Part shown: in pieces, positions 34,619 through 44,154 of the stretch
Layout of the letters: each line of letters begins with the position of its first letter
How positions within the stretch are numbered: the first letter of the stretch is position 1
Assembly: GCF_005870085.1 (NCBI RefSeq)
Contig: NZ_SZNM01000025.1
Span: 1-56,441, forward strand
Origin: Aquibacillus sediminis
Lineage (GTDB): Bacteria > Bacillota > Bacilli > Bacillales > Amphibacillaceae
Length of the DNA: 56,441 nt
Direction: 5' to 3'
Program-made: the position numbers and the translations under genes
Notes under the pieces: generated by a model
Database searches by the model: none
Seen by the model: only the letters and a program-made list of their open reading frames with translations
What the model was told of the DNA's origin: nothing

Positions 34619-35518
34619 TTAAAAAACAATCGTTTTATTCCCGTGTACAATAATACGGTCTTGTAGGTGCCATTTAATTGCTCTTGCTAGAACACTCCGC
34701 TCAACTGATTGCCCTATTTTCTTCATATCTTCTACATCATCTCGATGGTCAACTCGACTAATATCTTGCTCAATAATAGGCCCTTCATCTAAATCATTCG
34801 TAACGTAATGGGAAGTCGCACCTATTAGTTTCACTCCACGGTCATGCGCTTGTTTATATGGATTTGCACCAATAAATGCTGGTAAAAAGGAATGATGGAT
34901 GTTGATAATACGGTTTTTATGTGCCTCTACAAAATTTGGAGTCAAGATTTGCATGTAACGTGCAAGCACAATCACATCCACATTATACTCTTCCAATAAC
35001 ATGAGTTGTTCCTGTTCTGCTTGTTGACGTATTTCCTTGTTAGCCGGTATGCAATAATATGGAATGCCTAATGGTTCCACAATATCTCTTGCCGTCTCAT
35101 GATTACTAATAACCACAGAAATATCTGCTATTAAATCGCCACTTTGCCACTCCCATAATAACTCCAATAAGCAATGAAGTTCCTTTGATACAAAAATAGC
35201 CACCTTCTTCATTTCAGACACATACGTAAACTTCCAATCCATTTGAAAGGCTTCTGCAATTGGAAGGAAATCTTCTTCAAGTTGAGTTGCTTTTTCCTTT
35301 AGATTTGGAAGTTCAAACTCAATTCGAATAAAAAACTCTCCACCTTCTGGGTCTGCGGAGTATTGGCTTGACTCTATGATATTGGCATCGTGATCATATA
35401 GGAATTTAGACACTTTTGCCACAATACCAGGTTGATCCGGACAATTTATTAATAAACGAGCTCGATTAAGATTCTTTTGTTGAAATACTTCTATTTTTTC
35501 TTGAATATATGTTTTCAT
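34619..35518 (-). CDS. purU: PurU, formyltetrahydrofolate deformylase
   Basis: Protein of 299 aa, with an N-terminal ACT domain (residues 18-95, LLINCPDQPGIVAKVSKFL) and a C-terminal formyltransferase fold. The catalytic set is visible in INIHHSFLPAFIGANPY (His near 229) and TSHYVTNDLDEGPIIEQD. It hydrolyses 10-formyl-THF to formate and THF, balancing one-carbon units; methionine and glycine regulate the E. coli enzyme through the ACT domain. GAGGGATC precedes the ATG. It starts 43 nt past the argD stop, without a terminator, so it may be cotranscribed with the arginine genes. Confidence 0.94.
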   Translation of the reverse strand: MKTYIQEKIEVFQQKNLNRARLLINCPDQPGIVAKVSKFLYDHDANIIESSQYSADPEGGEFFIRIEFELPNLKEKATQLEEDFLPIAEAFQMDWKFTYVSEMKKVAIFVSKELHCLLELLWEWQSGDLIADISVVISNHETARDIVEPLGIPYYCIPANKEIRQQAEQEQLMLLEEYNVDVIVLARYMQILTPNFVEAHKNRIINIHHSFLPAFIGANPYKQAHDRGVKLIGATSHYVTNDLDEGPIIEQDISRVDHRDDVEDMKKIGQSVERSVLARAIKWHLQDRIIVHGNKTIVF

Positions 35519-35561
35519 TTATGATCCCTCAAATTATATTACAATTATTCGTTGCTCTTTG

Positions 35562-36743
35562 CTAGTTAAAAACCTTTTCCATCTTTTCAATAAAATGGTC
35601 TATTTCTTGTTTTGTTGTTGTTAATGGCGGTAAAATTCTTACCACATTTGGACCAGCAACCAAAATTAAGACATGGTTTTCTCTCGCCTTTTCGACATAT
35701 TCGATTGCTTTACCTTTTACTTCAATGCCAATAAGAAGACCTTTTCCTCTAATAGAAAGTAAATCATCATTGCGATCGACAAACTGTTGTAACTTTTCTA
35801 CGATATAGGAGCTTAATTCATTGGCTTTAGGTAGGATATCACTCGTAACCATATGATTAAGAGTAGCATATCCCGCAGTCGTAACGACTGGATTGCCTCC
35901 AAACGTACTTCCATGTGTACCAGGGCCAAATGCTTTTGCCACATGTTCTTTAGCCACAACAGCACCGATAGGGAAACCACTTCCTAATCCTTTTGCTAAC
36001 GTCATCACATCTGGTTCAATACCGTATTGTTCATAAGCAAACAATGAACCTGTACGTCCCATCCCCGTCTGTATTTCATCTACCATTAATACAAGGTTGT
36101 GTTGTTTACAAATCTCAACAATTTTATTCACCCATTCTTGGTCAGCAGGAATTACGCCACCTTCACCTTGAACAAGCTCTAAAAGAACCGCACATGTATT
36201 AGATTGCACCAACTGATCCAAGGCTTCATGGTCATTAAAAGGTAGATATCTAAAACCAGGCATCAATGGATCGAATCCATGTTGAATTTTTTCCTGCCCT
36301 GTTGCTGACAGTGTAGCGAGTGTTCTACCATGAAAGGAATTCGTAAACGTTACAACTTCAAATGCTTCCTTTTTGTTTTGGTTACTTGCATATTTTCTCG
36401 CCAGCTTAATTGCAGCTTCATTCGCTTCTGCCCCACTATTACAAAAGAATACTTGGTCACCGAAACTATGATCTACCAATAACTGTGCAAGACTTTGTTG
36501 CTGCGGAATATGATAAAGGTTAGAGCAGTGCCATAAATTCTGAAGCTGTTCCTCCACCGACTGCTTTACTACATCTGGCACATGTCCTAAATTACATGTG
36601 GCAATACCTGATGAATAGTCTAGATATTTCTCACCTTTGTCATCCCACACATAGCTGCCTTTTCCTTTGGTGATTGTTATTGGAAATCGATTATATGTTT
36701 GCATAATCGGTTCTGTAGTCATTGCGCTTTTATTTTCAGACAT
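35562..36743 (-). CDS. argD: ArgD, acetylornithine aminotransferase
   Basis: Class III PLP aminotransferase of 393 aa. Blocks seen are YLDYSSGIATCNLGH near residue 43, FCNSGAEANEAAIKLAR near 102, the PLP-ring Asp in LVLMVDEIQTGMGRTG (about 214) and the Schiff-base lysine in MTLAKGLGSGFPIG (about 250). It makes N-acetylornithine from the semialdehyde. AAGGAG precedes the ATG, and the gene overlaps argB by 8 nt, so the two are translationally coupled. Confidence 0.95.
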   Translation of the reverse strand: MSENKSAMTTEPIMQTYNRFPITITKGKGSYVWDDKGEKYLDYSSGIATCNLGHVPDVVKQSVEEQLQNLWHCSNLYHIPQQQSLAQLLVDHSFGDQVFFCNSGAEANEAAIKLARKYASNQNKKEAFEVVTFTNSFHGRTLATLSATGQEKIQHGFDPLMPGFRYLPFNDHEALDQLVQSNTCAVLLELVQGEGGVIPADQEWVNKIVEICKQHNLVLMVDEIQTGMGRTGSLFAYEQYGIEPDVMTLAKGLGSGFPIGAVVAKEHVAKAFGPGTHGSTFGGNPVVTTAGYATLNHMVTSDILPKANELSSYIVEKLQQFVDRNDDLLSIRGKGLLIGIEVKGKAIEYVEKARENHVLILVAGPNVVRILPPLTTTKQEIDHFIEKMEKVFN

Positions 36744-37539
36744 GAGGAATCTCCTTATCTAACAAAATTCTAGTTCCGATTTTCTTTCCTTGTATGAAAT
36801 CAAGTAAGCTATTGTCATCTACTCCACTAACAATAGAGACTTCTGGTACGTTATTGGCTAAGGCTTTTAATGCTGATTGGACCTTAGGAATCATTCCACC
36901 TTGGATGGTGCCATCCTCGATTAGCTGCTCAATCCTGTTACTCCCTGCTTGATGAAGCACTTTCTTGTCCCCATCCTCTTCTATATAAATTCCTGGTATA
37001 TCACTAACGAAACAGAGCTTTGCTTCAAGTGCTTGCGCAACCGATGAAGCTGCCATGTCAGCATTTATATTATATCTTTGTCCACTTTGGTCAATACCTA
37101 ATGGTGAAATGACTGGAATGTATCCTTGTTCAGCAATTTGATGAATAATGGATTGCTGAACATGAGTAACTTCTCCAACAAATCCTAATGTAGTTGTATC
37201 ACCAGCTGGTTTCGCAGATAACAAGCAACCATCAACACCGCTAATTCCGTATGCACTTCCACTTGCTTTCATGATGTTGCGAACAATTTGCTTATTAACA
37301 GCTCCACTTAGAGCCATTTCAACTATATCTAAGACTTCATTTGTCGTTTTACGCAACCCATTAACGAAGCTGGTTTCTACGCCCGTTTTATCAAGTAACG
37401 TAGATATTAAAGGACCACCACCATGAACAATAACAGGTTGCCAATCTTCTGCCTGTTGAATTTCTACAATACTTTTATAAAAAGATTCAGGTAACTGGTC
37501 CAACACACTCCCGCCACACTTAAACACAACATAATTCAT
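36736..37539 (-). CDS. argB: ArgB, acetylglutamate kinase
   Basis: Amino-acid kinase of 267 aa. FKCGGSVL at residue 7, HGGGPLIS near 40 and YNINADMAASSVAQALEA near 155 are the conserved substrate and ATP loops. The enzyme lacks the N-terminal helix of arginine-inhibited hexameric kinases, so it is probably the shorter, arginine-insensitive form; this fits a pathway where ArgJ recycles the acetyl group. AAGGAGG precedes the ATG. It follows argJ by 12 nt. Confidence 0.94.
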   Translation of the reverse strand: MNYVVFKCGGSVLDQLPESFYKSIVEIQQAEDWQPVIVHGGGPLISTLLDKTGVETSFVNGLRKTTNEVLDIVEMALSGAVNKQIVRNIMKASGSAYGISGVDGCLLSAKPAGDTTTLGFVGEVTHVQQSIIHQIAEQGYIPVISPLGIDQSGQRYNINADMAASSVAQALEAKLCFVSDIPGIYIEEDGDKKVLHQAGSNRIEQLIEDGTIQGGMIPKVQSALKALANNVPEVSIVSGVDDNSLLDFIQGKKIGTRILLDKEIPHV

Positions 37540-37551
37540 TATTACTCCTCC

Positions 37552-38793
37552 TTATGTTCGATAAGAAGCGTTAATTCGTACATACTCATAGGATAGATCG
37601 CATCCCCAGGCAGTCGCAGACCCCTGGCCGTCACCGACAGATGCAAAAATAGTTACTTCATCCTTTTGTAAATATGCTTTTGCTTCCTCTTCATCAAAAG
37701 AAACAGGCACACCATTTTTCACAACTGGTATTGCTCCTATTAAAATACTCACTTGGTCAGGATCAAGGTTTTGTTTACTATAACCAATTGCCGTAATAAT
37801 TCTTCCCCAGTTTGCATCCGCACCATGAACTGCTGTTTTGACAAGATTTGATGAAATAATTGCTTTACTTATCATTTGAGCTGCTTGATTCGTCTCAGCA
37901 CCTTCTACTTGTACTTCAATTAATTTAGTTGCGCCTTCTCCATCTCTTGCAATCTCTTTTGCTAGCATTTCACTAACAATTTTTAATCCGCCTAAAAACA
38001 CACTCCACTCTGGGTGCGATTCATTTAATTGTTGGTTATTGCTAGCACCATTCGCCATAACGAGTACCATGTCGTTTGTACTTGTATCGCCATCAACTGT
38101 AATCATATTAAAAGACTTGTTCGTTATATCTTTTAATGCTTTCGATAGCGCCTGTTGCTCTACATTTGCATCCGTCGTTATAAAACTTAGCATTGTTGCC
38201 ATATTCGGATCGATCATTCCGGACCCTTTTGCAGCGCCACCAATGGATACCGTCTTACCGTCGATCTCCATTTGCACAGCAACTGCTTTTTCCTTCGTAT
38301 CTGTCGTTAATATTGCGGATTCAAAACGATTAGCCCCTTGATTCTCTTGTGCATCAAAGACTTTAATTCCTTGGTCAATCTTTTGCATTGGAAGAGGTTC
38401 TCCAATTAACCCGGTTGAAACTACTGCTGCATAGTGTTCAGGTATACCCATTTTGTCTGCAAATAGACGTCTCATTTCATAGGCATCTTGTAATCCTTGG
38501 TCTCCTGTGCAGGAATTTGCAACTCCTGAGTTAACCACAACTCCTTGAAGTTTATTCTCTTCGGCTATACTAGCTTGGGTCACCTTCAATGGAGGCGCTT
38601 GAAAAAGGTTCGTTGTATAGACCGCAGCCGCTTGGGCAGGAAATTCTGAATACACCCAACCTAAGTCTAATTTGCGTTTCCGAATCCCACAATGTAAGCC
38701 GCCAGCAGCGAAGCCCTGTGGCGTTGTTACACTCCCTTCTGGTACTAACTGAACCTTTTCTTCTATTGCTATATCCGCTTTACCTTTTGCCAT
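37552..38793 (-). CDS. argJ: ArgJ, glutamate/ornithine N-acetyltransferase
   Basis: Autoprocessed enzyme of 413 aa. The precursor is cut between Ala199 and Thr200 in SGMIDPNMATMLSF, which frees the nucleophilic threonine of the beta subunit. It transfers acetyl from acetylornithine to glutamate, giving a cyclic pathway. I chose the ATG at 38793, with AGGAGG 11 nt upstream and a length matching the family; a frame extending to 38853 would overlap argC and is rejected. It is the second gene of argCJBD. Confidence 0.95.
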   Translation of the reverse strand: MAKGKADIAIEEKVQLVPEGSVTTPQGFAAGGLHCGIRKRKLDLGWVYSEFPAQAAAVYTTNLFQAPPLKVTQASIAEENKLQGVVVNSGVANSCTGDQGLQDAYEMRRLFADKMGIPEHYAAVVSTGLIGEPLPMQKIDQGIKVFDAQENQGANRFESAILTTDTKEKAVAVQMEIDGKTVSIGGAAKGSGMIDPNMATMLSFITTDANVEQQALSKALKDITNKSFNMITVDGDTSTNDMVLVMANGASNNQQLNESHPEWSVFLGGLKIVSEMLAKEIARDGEGATKLIEVQVEGAETNQAAQMISKAIISSNLVKTAVHGADANWGRIITAIGYSKQNLDPDQVSILIGAIPVVKNGVPVSFDEEEAKAYLQKDEVTIFASVGDGQGSATAWGCDLSYEYVRINASYRT

Positions 38794-38807
38794 TTTACCA
38801 ATACCTC

Positions 38808-39845
38808 CTAAGGATAAGTTGGGATAACATTTAGTCCTGTAGAAACATCCCATCCATTTAACAAATTCATGTTCTGAATCGCTTGACCCGAAGCACCCTT
38901 CACAAGATTATCGATTACCGAAATGATAATAAGCTTTCCTGTTCGTTCATTATAGTGGAAGCCGATATCACAAAAATTACTCCCATACACTTCTTTTGTT
39001 GCTGGGAATTGACCCTTTGGTCGGATCCTTACGAATGGGTGATCTGCATAGAAACGTTCATACATTTGAATAATGTCCTCTATACGTACATTTTCATTTA
39101 GATCTACATAAATAGAACTCATAATCCCCCTTGTCATCGGTGCAAGGTGTGTGGTGAAGGTTACCGCTAAGTCTTCTCCACTCTCTTCTTTCAATACTTG
39201 TTCAATTTCAGGAATATGTTTATGTTCTCCTAATTTATAGGCCTTTAAGTTATCATTCATCTCTGAAAAATGGGCATTTAACGATAAACCTCTACCTGCT
39301 CCAGATACCCCTGTTTTTGCATCAATAACAATCGATTTCTTGTTTGCTATATTCTTTTTCATTAACGGTATTAATGCTAATAAAGTTGCTGTCGGATAAC
39401 AACCCGGATTTGCAATTAGCTTTGCATGTTTAATTTCCTCTTGATAGATCTCACTTAGACCATAAACCGCTTGATCAACATACGTTTGATCTGCGGGTGT
39501 CGACTGATACCATTGCTCATAATCAACGGGTGATTTTAAACGGAAGTCACCAGATAAATCAATACATGGAACATCATTTTCTAAAAAATTCGGAATTAAA
39601 TCTTTACTAATATTAGACGGTGTTGCAAAAAACACAATGTCTATCGTTTCACTTAAAGATGGTATATCCAAAGATTCCATTGTATGTTCTACAATTTGAC
39701 TCACATGAGGATATATAGAAGATAATTTACTTCCACTTTGCGAATGAGAAACAATAGTTGTTAATTCAGCATATGGATGATTATTTAAAAAACGAATAAG
39801 TTCTAAAGCACCATAACCTGTACCGCCAACAATAGCTACTTTCAT
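38808..39845 (-). CDS. argC: ArgC, N-acetyl-gamma-glutamyl-phosphate reductase
   Basis: NADP-dependent reductase of 345 aa. The Rossmann motif is VAIVGGTGYGALEL at the N-terminus, and the catalytic Cys149 sits in ANPGCYPTATLLAL; the substrate loop GVSGAGRGL follows. It forms the semialdehyde from acetylglutamyl phosphate. I chose the ATG at 39845 with AGGGGTGA upstream rather than the GTG three codons earlier. It opens the argCJBD operon behind a promoter overlapped by two ARG boxes. Confidence 0.95.
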   Translation of the reverse strand: MKVAIVGGTGYGALELIRFLNNHPYAELTTIVSHSQSGSKLSSIYPHVSQIVEHTMESLDIPSLSETIDIVFFATPSNISKDLIPNFLENDVPCIDLSGDFRLKSPVDYEQWYQSTPADQTYVDQAVYGLSEIYQEEIKHAKLIANPGCYPTATLLALIPLMKKNIANKKSIVIDAKTGVSGAGRGLSLNAHFSEMNDNLKAYKLGEHKHIPEIEQVLKEESGEDLAVTFTTHLAPMTRGIMSSIYVDLNENVRIEDIIQMYERFYADHPFVRIRPKGQFPATKEVYGSNFCDIGFHYNERTGKLIIISVIDNLVKGASGQAIQNMNLLNGWDVSTGLNVIPTYP

Positions 39846-39893
39846 ACCATTCACCCCTAACCTTGTCGTTCGATCAATTCTTTATTTTCAATT

Positions 39894-39931
39894 AATTCAT
39901 TATTATACATTAATGCGCATTTTTATACAAT
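39894..39931. promoter_or_regulatory. Tandem ARG boxes (AhrC/ArgR operators)
   Basis: Two 18-bp sites lie 2 bp apart: on the minus strand ATTGTATAAAAATGCGCA (39914-39931) and AATGTATAATAATGAATT (39894-39911). By my count each agrees with the Bacillus ARG consensus CATGAATAAAAATKCAAK at 12-13 of 18 positions. The pair covers both promoter hexamers. Confidence 0.72.
39902..39930 (-). promoter_or_regulatory. Promoter of argCJBD
   Basis: TTGTAT (39925-39930) and TATAAT (39902-39907) are separated by 17 bp on the minus strand. Both hexamers lie inside ARG boxes, so a bound arginine repressor would exclude RNA polymerase. Confidence 0.78.
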
Positions 39932-40134
39932 GGTTATTCAAAAATAAATTCCTTAATTCCCCTGCCATACAACCCTCTATATCATTGGGTTTATTTATTA
40001 TTAATTTCCATTCATACTTTGGTATATTTTATAAAAAAAGCACATAACACCAGCCTAATTTTCAATATTGGACACTAAATATTGTACCACCTTTTGTAAC
40101 TAAACACATACATATACATCTTTATAAATGAAAC

Positions 40135-40170
40135 TTCATTGTGGGGAATTTGTTGATCTCCCACAATGAA
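40135..40170. other. Stable 11-bp hairpin of unknown role
   Basis: TTCATTGTGGG and CCCACAATGAA pair perfectly with a 14-nt loop. No T tract follows on either strand. It lies in a gap of about 560 nt between the argC promoter and the LicR-type gene. A GTGAGAGTCTCAC palindrome is nearby (40247-40259). Confidence 0.45.
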
Positions 40171-40338
40171 TGTTAGGTGAACCAATCGGGGTGTTACTGA
40201 AAGTTTACTTCCACTTATACATTTCCGTTACATATCATGTTTTGAAGTGAGAGTCTCACAGACGATTACACCAGGATAAAAAAACTTATAATTAGGGACT
40301 AGTAACGCTTTATATATCCCTAACTATAAGGAGAATTT

Positions 40339-40419
40339 ATGGACAATAATACCATAAAAACAACATCCTATAAATGCATGCACCAAATAGTTACGCATTA
40401 CATATCCTTCATCTTTTAA
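40339..40419 (+). CDS. Possible 26-codon small ORF
   Basis: ATG at 40339 is preceded by AAGGAG at 5-6 nt spacing and opens a 26-residue frame (MDNNTIKTTSYKCMHQIVTH, then a short hydrophobic end) closed by TAA. A TTAGGGA/TCCCTAA hairpin lies just upstream (about 40296-40327). I do not recognise the peptide. It is a hypothetical coding region supported only by its good ribosome binding site. Confidence 0.25.
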   Translation: MDNNTIKTTSYKCMHQIVTHYISFIF

Positions 40420-40456
40420 CACACCTCCGCTACCTAATTAACATATATGCCTATCA

Positions 40457-40494
40457 AAAAAACAGACTGTCCCTATATAGGGAAGTCTGCTTGT
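40457..40494 (-). terminator. Terminator of the LicR-type gene
   Basis: CAGACT and AGTCTG with an inner CCC/GGG pair form a stem, followed on the minus strand by TTTTTTT. It starts directly past the stop codon. Confidence 0.85.
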
Positions 40495-42432
40495 TTAATA
40501 CCGTAATAAATGCTTCATAAACATACTATAGGATTCACTTTTAACTAACTGATGGATAAGACTTGAATCTTCAATGATTTCACCTAGGACCTTATACATC
40601 ATTTGAAGATCCTCACTACTCTCCTTCTTTACACATAATAAACAAACAAATTGTACACGCTTATTTTTCCAAATAATCGGTTTGTCTAGCGTACAAATAG
40701 CTAACAATGTGGTTGTCGTTTGTGGAGTAATAGGATGTGGAATGGCTACTAAATTCCCAAAATCAGTTGGTGCTAATTCTTCTCGTTCATAGACTGCTTT
40801 TAAGAAGTTGTCATCCACCAGTCCTTTGTTCTTTAACTGTTGAGCAAGGAATTTTAGCACTTCTTCTTTACTTGAAAAATTATGTTTAGGAAAGAACAGA
40901 TCCTCTCTTATATAGTCTAATAATCCATTTGTATTTCCATTTAAAAAGTTTTCAATTTTGTCTAAATCACGTTCACTCAATATCGTGTTCACCTCAATAA
41001 CCGGTACAGGAAGGTGAATTGTGATTGGGATGGAGCTTATGATAAAATCAATTCCATTAAAAGATTTTTGACTTAATTTATAGTACTCTGTTGTATCAAC
41101 TACTTGTAATTTTTCTCCGATCTTAGCTTGAATTCGATACTTTAATAATTGAGCACTTCCTTGTCCAGAAGCACAAACAATAAGACAGCGCTTCGGTCTA
41201 GCATGTAGTTTATTACGTTCAATCGCTGCACCTATATGAAGCGCCAAATAACCAATTTCATTTTCATCGATTGCAGCTCCCACACTTTCTTCTAATACAA
41301 GACCTGCAATAATACCAGCCTCAAACGCTAAAGGGTAATTTGCCTTAATATCCTCTAACATTGGATTTCTAACATTCATCCCATAGCGATAACGGTTAAT
41401 TGCGGGCTTCAAATGAAGGGCCATCCCAATGATTAATTCATGATCATGCTTTAACTTTAAGTTTAATTTATCCTCAATCTTTTCCATAATAGCAAAGGTT
41501 AATTGATAGATACCATCGTCAATAACCTCTTCTATTTGCTCCTCACTCATATTCGTTTGCTCAATCATCTTTGTCCCTAATAAGTGAATAGCTATATAAG
41601 CAATTTCTGTTTTTGGGAATTTAATAGCAAGTACTTCTTCAACTTGATCGACTATTTTTTCAGCAACTCGATATTCCTTTTGATCTTCAATGTCTTTTAA
41701 TTCTTTTTTATAAAGAGAAACATGATAACCATTCATTATGCGATTATAACCAATTGCAATATGTACGAATAGATTATTAATGGCAATATCCGATAAAGTT
41801 AGGCTATTTTGTTTAATTTGCTCTAATATTATCGACCAAATTTGGTTTAACTGTTTCTTGTCCATTAGCGCAGACAGTTGCTCATTAATGACAGGATTAA
41901 CCGAATTTAAACTTCGGTCAAAAATATACTCTGACATTGCAAATCGTACTTTCACTTCACTGCCTTTTACTTTCAACCCATAATTTGGCCGCTTTTCAAG
42001 ACAAATATCATACTTTTTTAGAATATTCTTTACTTGTTTCATATCATTCTGGATCGTTGATTTGCTGATGTACATCTCATCCGCTAGACCGTCCAACTTC
42101 AAATAACCATTTGACAATAATAAACGTTTGATCAAATAGTTAACACGATCTTCTGGTGAACTTGGTGATGCTTGTTCAAATGAAGAGTCCTTTTGGAATT
42201 CTTGATTTAATAATTGTCGAAATGCTTGATCATCATACACATTTAATTGATATCCTTTTCCTCTTATTGACTTTATCTCAGCTCCATTTGTTTGCAGGAA
42301 GGTGTCAAGTGCTTTAATATCTTCTCTAATTGTTCTTGAAGTTACTTGAACGATGTTTGCCAGATACGTACTTGTCAATGTCTCTTCTAATGACATCAGT
42401 TCACGCAAAATTTGCTTATGCCGGAAGTTCAT
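40495..42432 (-). CDS. licR: LicR-type PRD-containing transcriptional activator
   Basis: Multidomain regulator of 645 aa, close to the 641 aa of B. subtilis LicR. Domains in order: HTH_11 (1-60), a Mga-like HTH (about 95-155), two PTS regulation domains (about 185-285 and 295-400), an EIIB-like domain with the cysteine motif VCASGQGSAQLL (about 415), and an EIIA domain with the IPHPI histidine (about 572). Phosphorylation by PTS proteins at PRD and EIIA histidines sets its activity according to substrate flow. I chose the ATG at 42432 with AGAGGTGATC upstream. It is the last gene of the cellobiose-type PTS cluster and most likely its activator. Confidence 0.9.
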   Translation of the reverse strand: MNFRHKQILRELMSLEETLTSTYLANIVQVTSRTIREDIKALDTFLQTNGAEIKSIRGKGYQLNVYDDQAFRQLLNQEFQKDSSFEQASPSSPEDRVNYLIKRLLLSNGYLKLDGLADEMYISKSTIQNDMKQVKNILKKYDICLEKRPNYGLKVKGSEVKVRFAMSEYIFDRSLNSVNPVINEQLSALMDKKQLNQIWSIILEQIKQNSLTLSDIAINNLFVHIAIGYNRIMNGYHVSLYKKELKDIEDQKEYRVAEKIVDQVEEVLAIKFPKTEIAYIAIHLLGTKMIEQTNMSEEQIEEVIDDGIYQLTFAIMEKIEDKLNLKLKHDHELIIGMALHLKPAINRYRYGMNVRNPMLEDIKANYPLAFEAGIIAGLVLEESVGAAIDENEIGYLALHIGAAIERNKLHARPKRCLIVCASGQGSAQLLKYRIQAKIGEKLQVVDTTEYYKLSQKSFNGIDFIISSIPITIHLPVPVIEVNTILSERDLDKIENFLNGNTNGLLDYIREDLFFPKHNFSSKEEVLKFLAQQLKNKGLVDDNFLKAVYEREELAPTDFGNLVAIPHPITPQTTTTLLAICTLDKPIIWKNKRVQFVCLLCVKKESSEDLQMMYKVLGEIIEDSSLIHQLVKSESYSMFMKHLLRY

Positions 42433-42691
42433 TTTTGGATCACCTCTTGTTGTTAAAAACAAAACAACTCATTTTATAAAATTTAAGTTCTACTAAAAAC
42501 TTGATTAACTGGACAGCCTTTTAAACAAAGGTGAATTATTATACTATTAGTTATGACTTATCTATTTCAAACTTTTTTATTCTTTCTAACTTTTAAAAAC
42601 TACTAAAATTATACTACACTTTATCAATTTATTAGTATGTACATTTTTCGATAATTTCATAAAGGACACTATACATGTTAATAAAGTAGAA
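42433..42691. other. Gap between the GH4 gene and the regulator
   Basis: About 260 nt of AT-rich sequence that should contain the promoter of the regulator gene, if it has its own. I see no operator or promoter with good hexamers. Confidence 0.35.
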
Positions 42692-42722
42692 AGGTCCTGA
42701 TCACATAACCAGAACCTTTAAA
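42692..42722 (-). terminator. Hairpin downstream of the GH4 gene
   Basis: AAAGGT and ACCTTT with an inner CTG/CAG pair form a stem past the GH4 stop. The T tract is weak, so read-through to the regulator gene is possible. Confidence 0.55.
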
Positions 42723-42750
42723 TCTTTAGGTTAATAAATGCACAATCACA

Positions 42751-44079
42751 TTACGATTGAACAGATGTAAAGAAATTTGGTAAATAATATTTATGCGCTT
42801 CTAACATTTCATCAAGTATTTCTTTTGCAATCGTATCTGAAGGGATTAATGGGTTGATCGTCATGGCTAATAATGCTTGCTGATAGTCACCTGTAACTGC
42901 GGCTTCAGCGGAAACACGTTCAAACGATTTTATTTGTTGTACAAGGCCACGTACCGCAACAGGTAAATCACCGACACTAACTGGTTTTGGCCCATCCTTT
43001 GTAATAACGCAATTAACCTCAACCGCTGAGTCATTTGGAATACTTGCAATCGCGCCATTATTTCTTGTATTTACAGGTTGAATATCACGCTTGTCATTAT
43101 AAATAGAGTTCATTAGATTACATGCTGCATCACTATAATAGGCACCTCCTCGTTCTTCCAATTGTGGTGGTTTGATATCCAAGTCTGGATTCGCATATAA
43201 GTTAAACAGTTCCTTTTCTAGATTCATAACCACTTCTGCTCGTGTTCCTTGATCTTTATAGTCAGTCTTTTCTTGTTCTAGCATTTTATTAGTTTGAAAA
43301 TAGTAGCGGTGGTATGGGCATGGTAGAACTTTTAAACCTTTTATGAAGTCTGGTTCCCACCCTTGGTCAACAATATTTTTCATTGTATAACTTTCACCAC
43401 TAGACAATTTATCTATTACTTGAGCTGTAATCTTTTCTCCATCTAAATACACTTCAAGACCGAACACCATATGATTTAAACCAGCGAAGTCAATCTGTAC
43501 ACGGTCCGCATCCACGTCCAGCATTTCCGCAACTCCCATTCGCATACCTACAGGGACGTTACATAACCCAACCGTTTTTTTTATGTTACTGTAGCGTAAT
43601 ACTGCTTCTGTCACCATTCCCGCTGGGTTGGAGAAGTTAATTAGCCATGCATTAGGACATAATCGTTCCATATCTTTACAAATATCCAAAATAACAGGAA
43701 TTGTCCGCAATCCTTTAAATAAACCACCTGGTCCATTCGTTTCTTGTCCAATTACCCCATACTTTAATGGGATTCTTTCATCCTTTGCGCGCGCTTCCAA
43801 TAAACCTACTCGAATTTGCGTCGTAACAAAATCAGCATCTACTAGTGCTTCTTCACGATCAAGTGTTAAATGAATATCAATCGGAACACCTGCTTTTTTC
43901 ACCATTCGTTTTGCAAGTGCACCAACTGCCTCTAATTTTTCTTTTCCTTCTGCAATATCTACTAGCCATAACTCTTTAACCGGAAACTCTTGATAGCGCT
44001 TTATAAACCCTTCAACAAGCTCTGGGGTATAACTAGAACCCCCACCAATCGTAACAACTTTAAGCTTGGACAATGTCAT
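42751..44079 (-). CDS. licH: GH4 6-phospho-beta-glucosidase (LicH type)
   Basis: NAD+- and Mn2+-dependent glycosidase of 442 aa. The dinucleotide motif TIGGGSSYTPEL is at residues 10-21, and metal ligands appear as Cys173 in GLCNVP and His203 in LNHM. GH4 enzymes cleave 6-phosphoglucosides by oxidation at C3 and elimination. With the PTS genes upstream it should hydrolyse cellobiose 6-phosphate or related beta-glucosides. AGGAGAGGAGA precedes the ATG. A stable hairpin separates it from the GH1 gene. Confidence 0.9.
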   Translation of the reverse strand: MTLSKLKVVTIGGGSSYTPELVEGFIKRYQEFPVKELWLVDIAEGKEKLEAVGALAKRMVKKAGVPIDIHLTLDREEALVDADFVTTQIRVGLLEARAKDERIPLKYGVIGQETNGPGGLFKGLRTIPVILDICKDMERLCPNAWLINFSNPAGMVTEAVLRYSNIKKTVGLCNVPVGMRMGVAEMLDVDADRVQIDFAGLNHMVFGLEVYLDGEKITAQVIDKLSSGESYTMKNIVDQGWEPDFIKGLKVLPCPYHRYYFQTNKMLEQEKTDYKDQGTRAEVVMNLEKELFNLYANPDLDIKPPQLEERGGAYYSDAACNLMNSIYNDKRDIQPVNTRNNGAIASIPNDSAVEVNCVITKDGPKPVSVGDLPVAVRGLVQQIKSFERVSAEAAVTGDYQQALLAMTINPLIPSDTIAKEILDEMLEAHKYYLPNFFTSVQS

Positions 44080-44102
44080 TCTCCTCTCCTGATGTATAAC
44101 AG

Positions 44103-44142
44103 AAAAGGTGTAATGTAGTAGATCCTACTACAAACACCTTTT
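44103..44142 (-). other. Intercistronic hairpin between the GH1 and GH4 genes
   Basis: AAAAGGTGT/ACACCTTTT (9 bp) and inner GTAGTAG/CTACTAC (7 bp) form a long stem. Only TTTTC follows on the minus strand, so it may act as a processing or stability element or as a partial terminator. Confidence 0.6.
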
Positions 44143-44154
44143 AGTCGGACTCTA

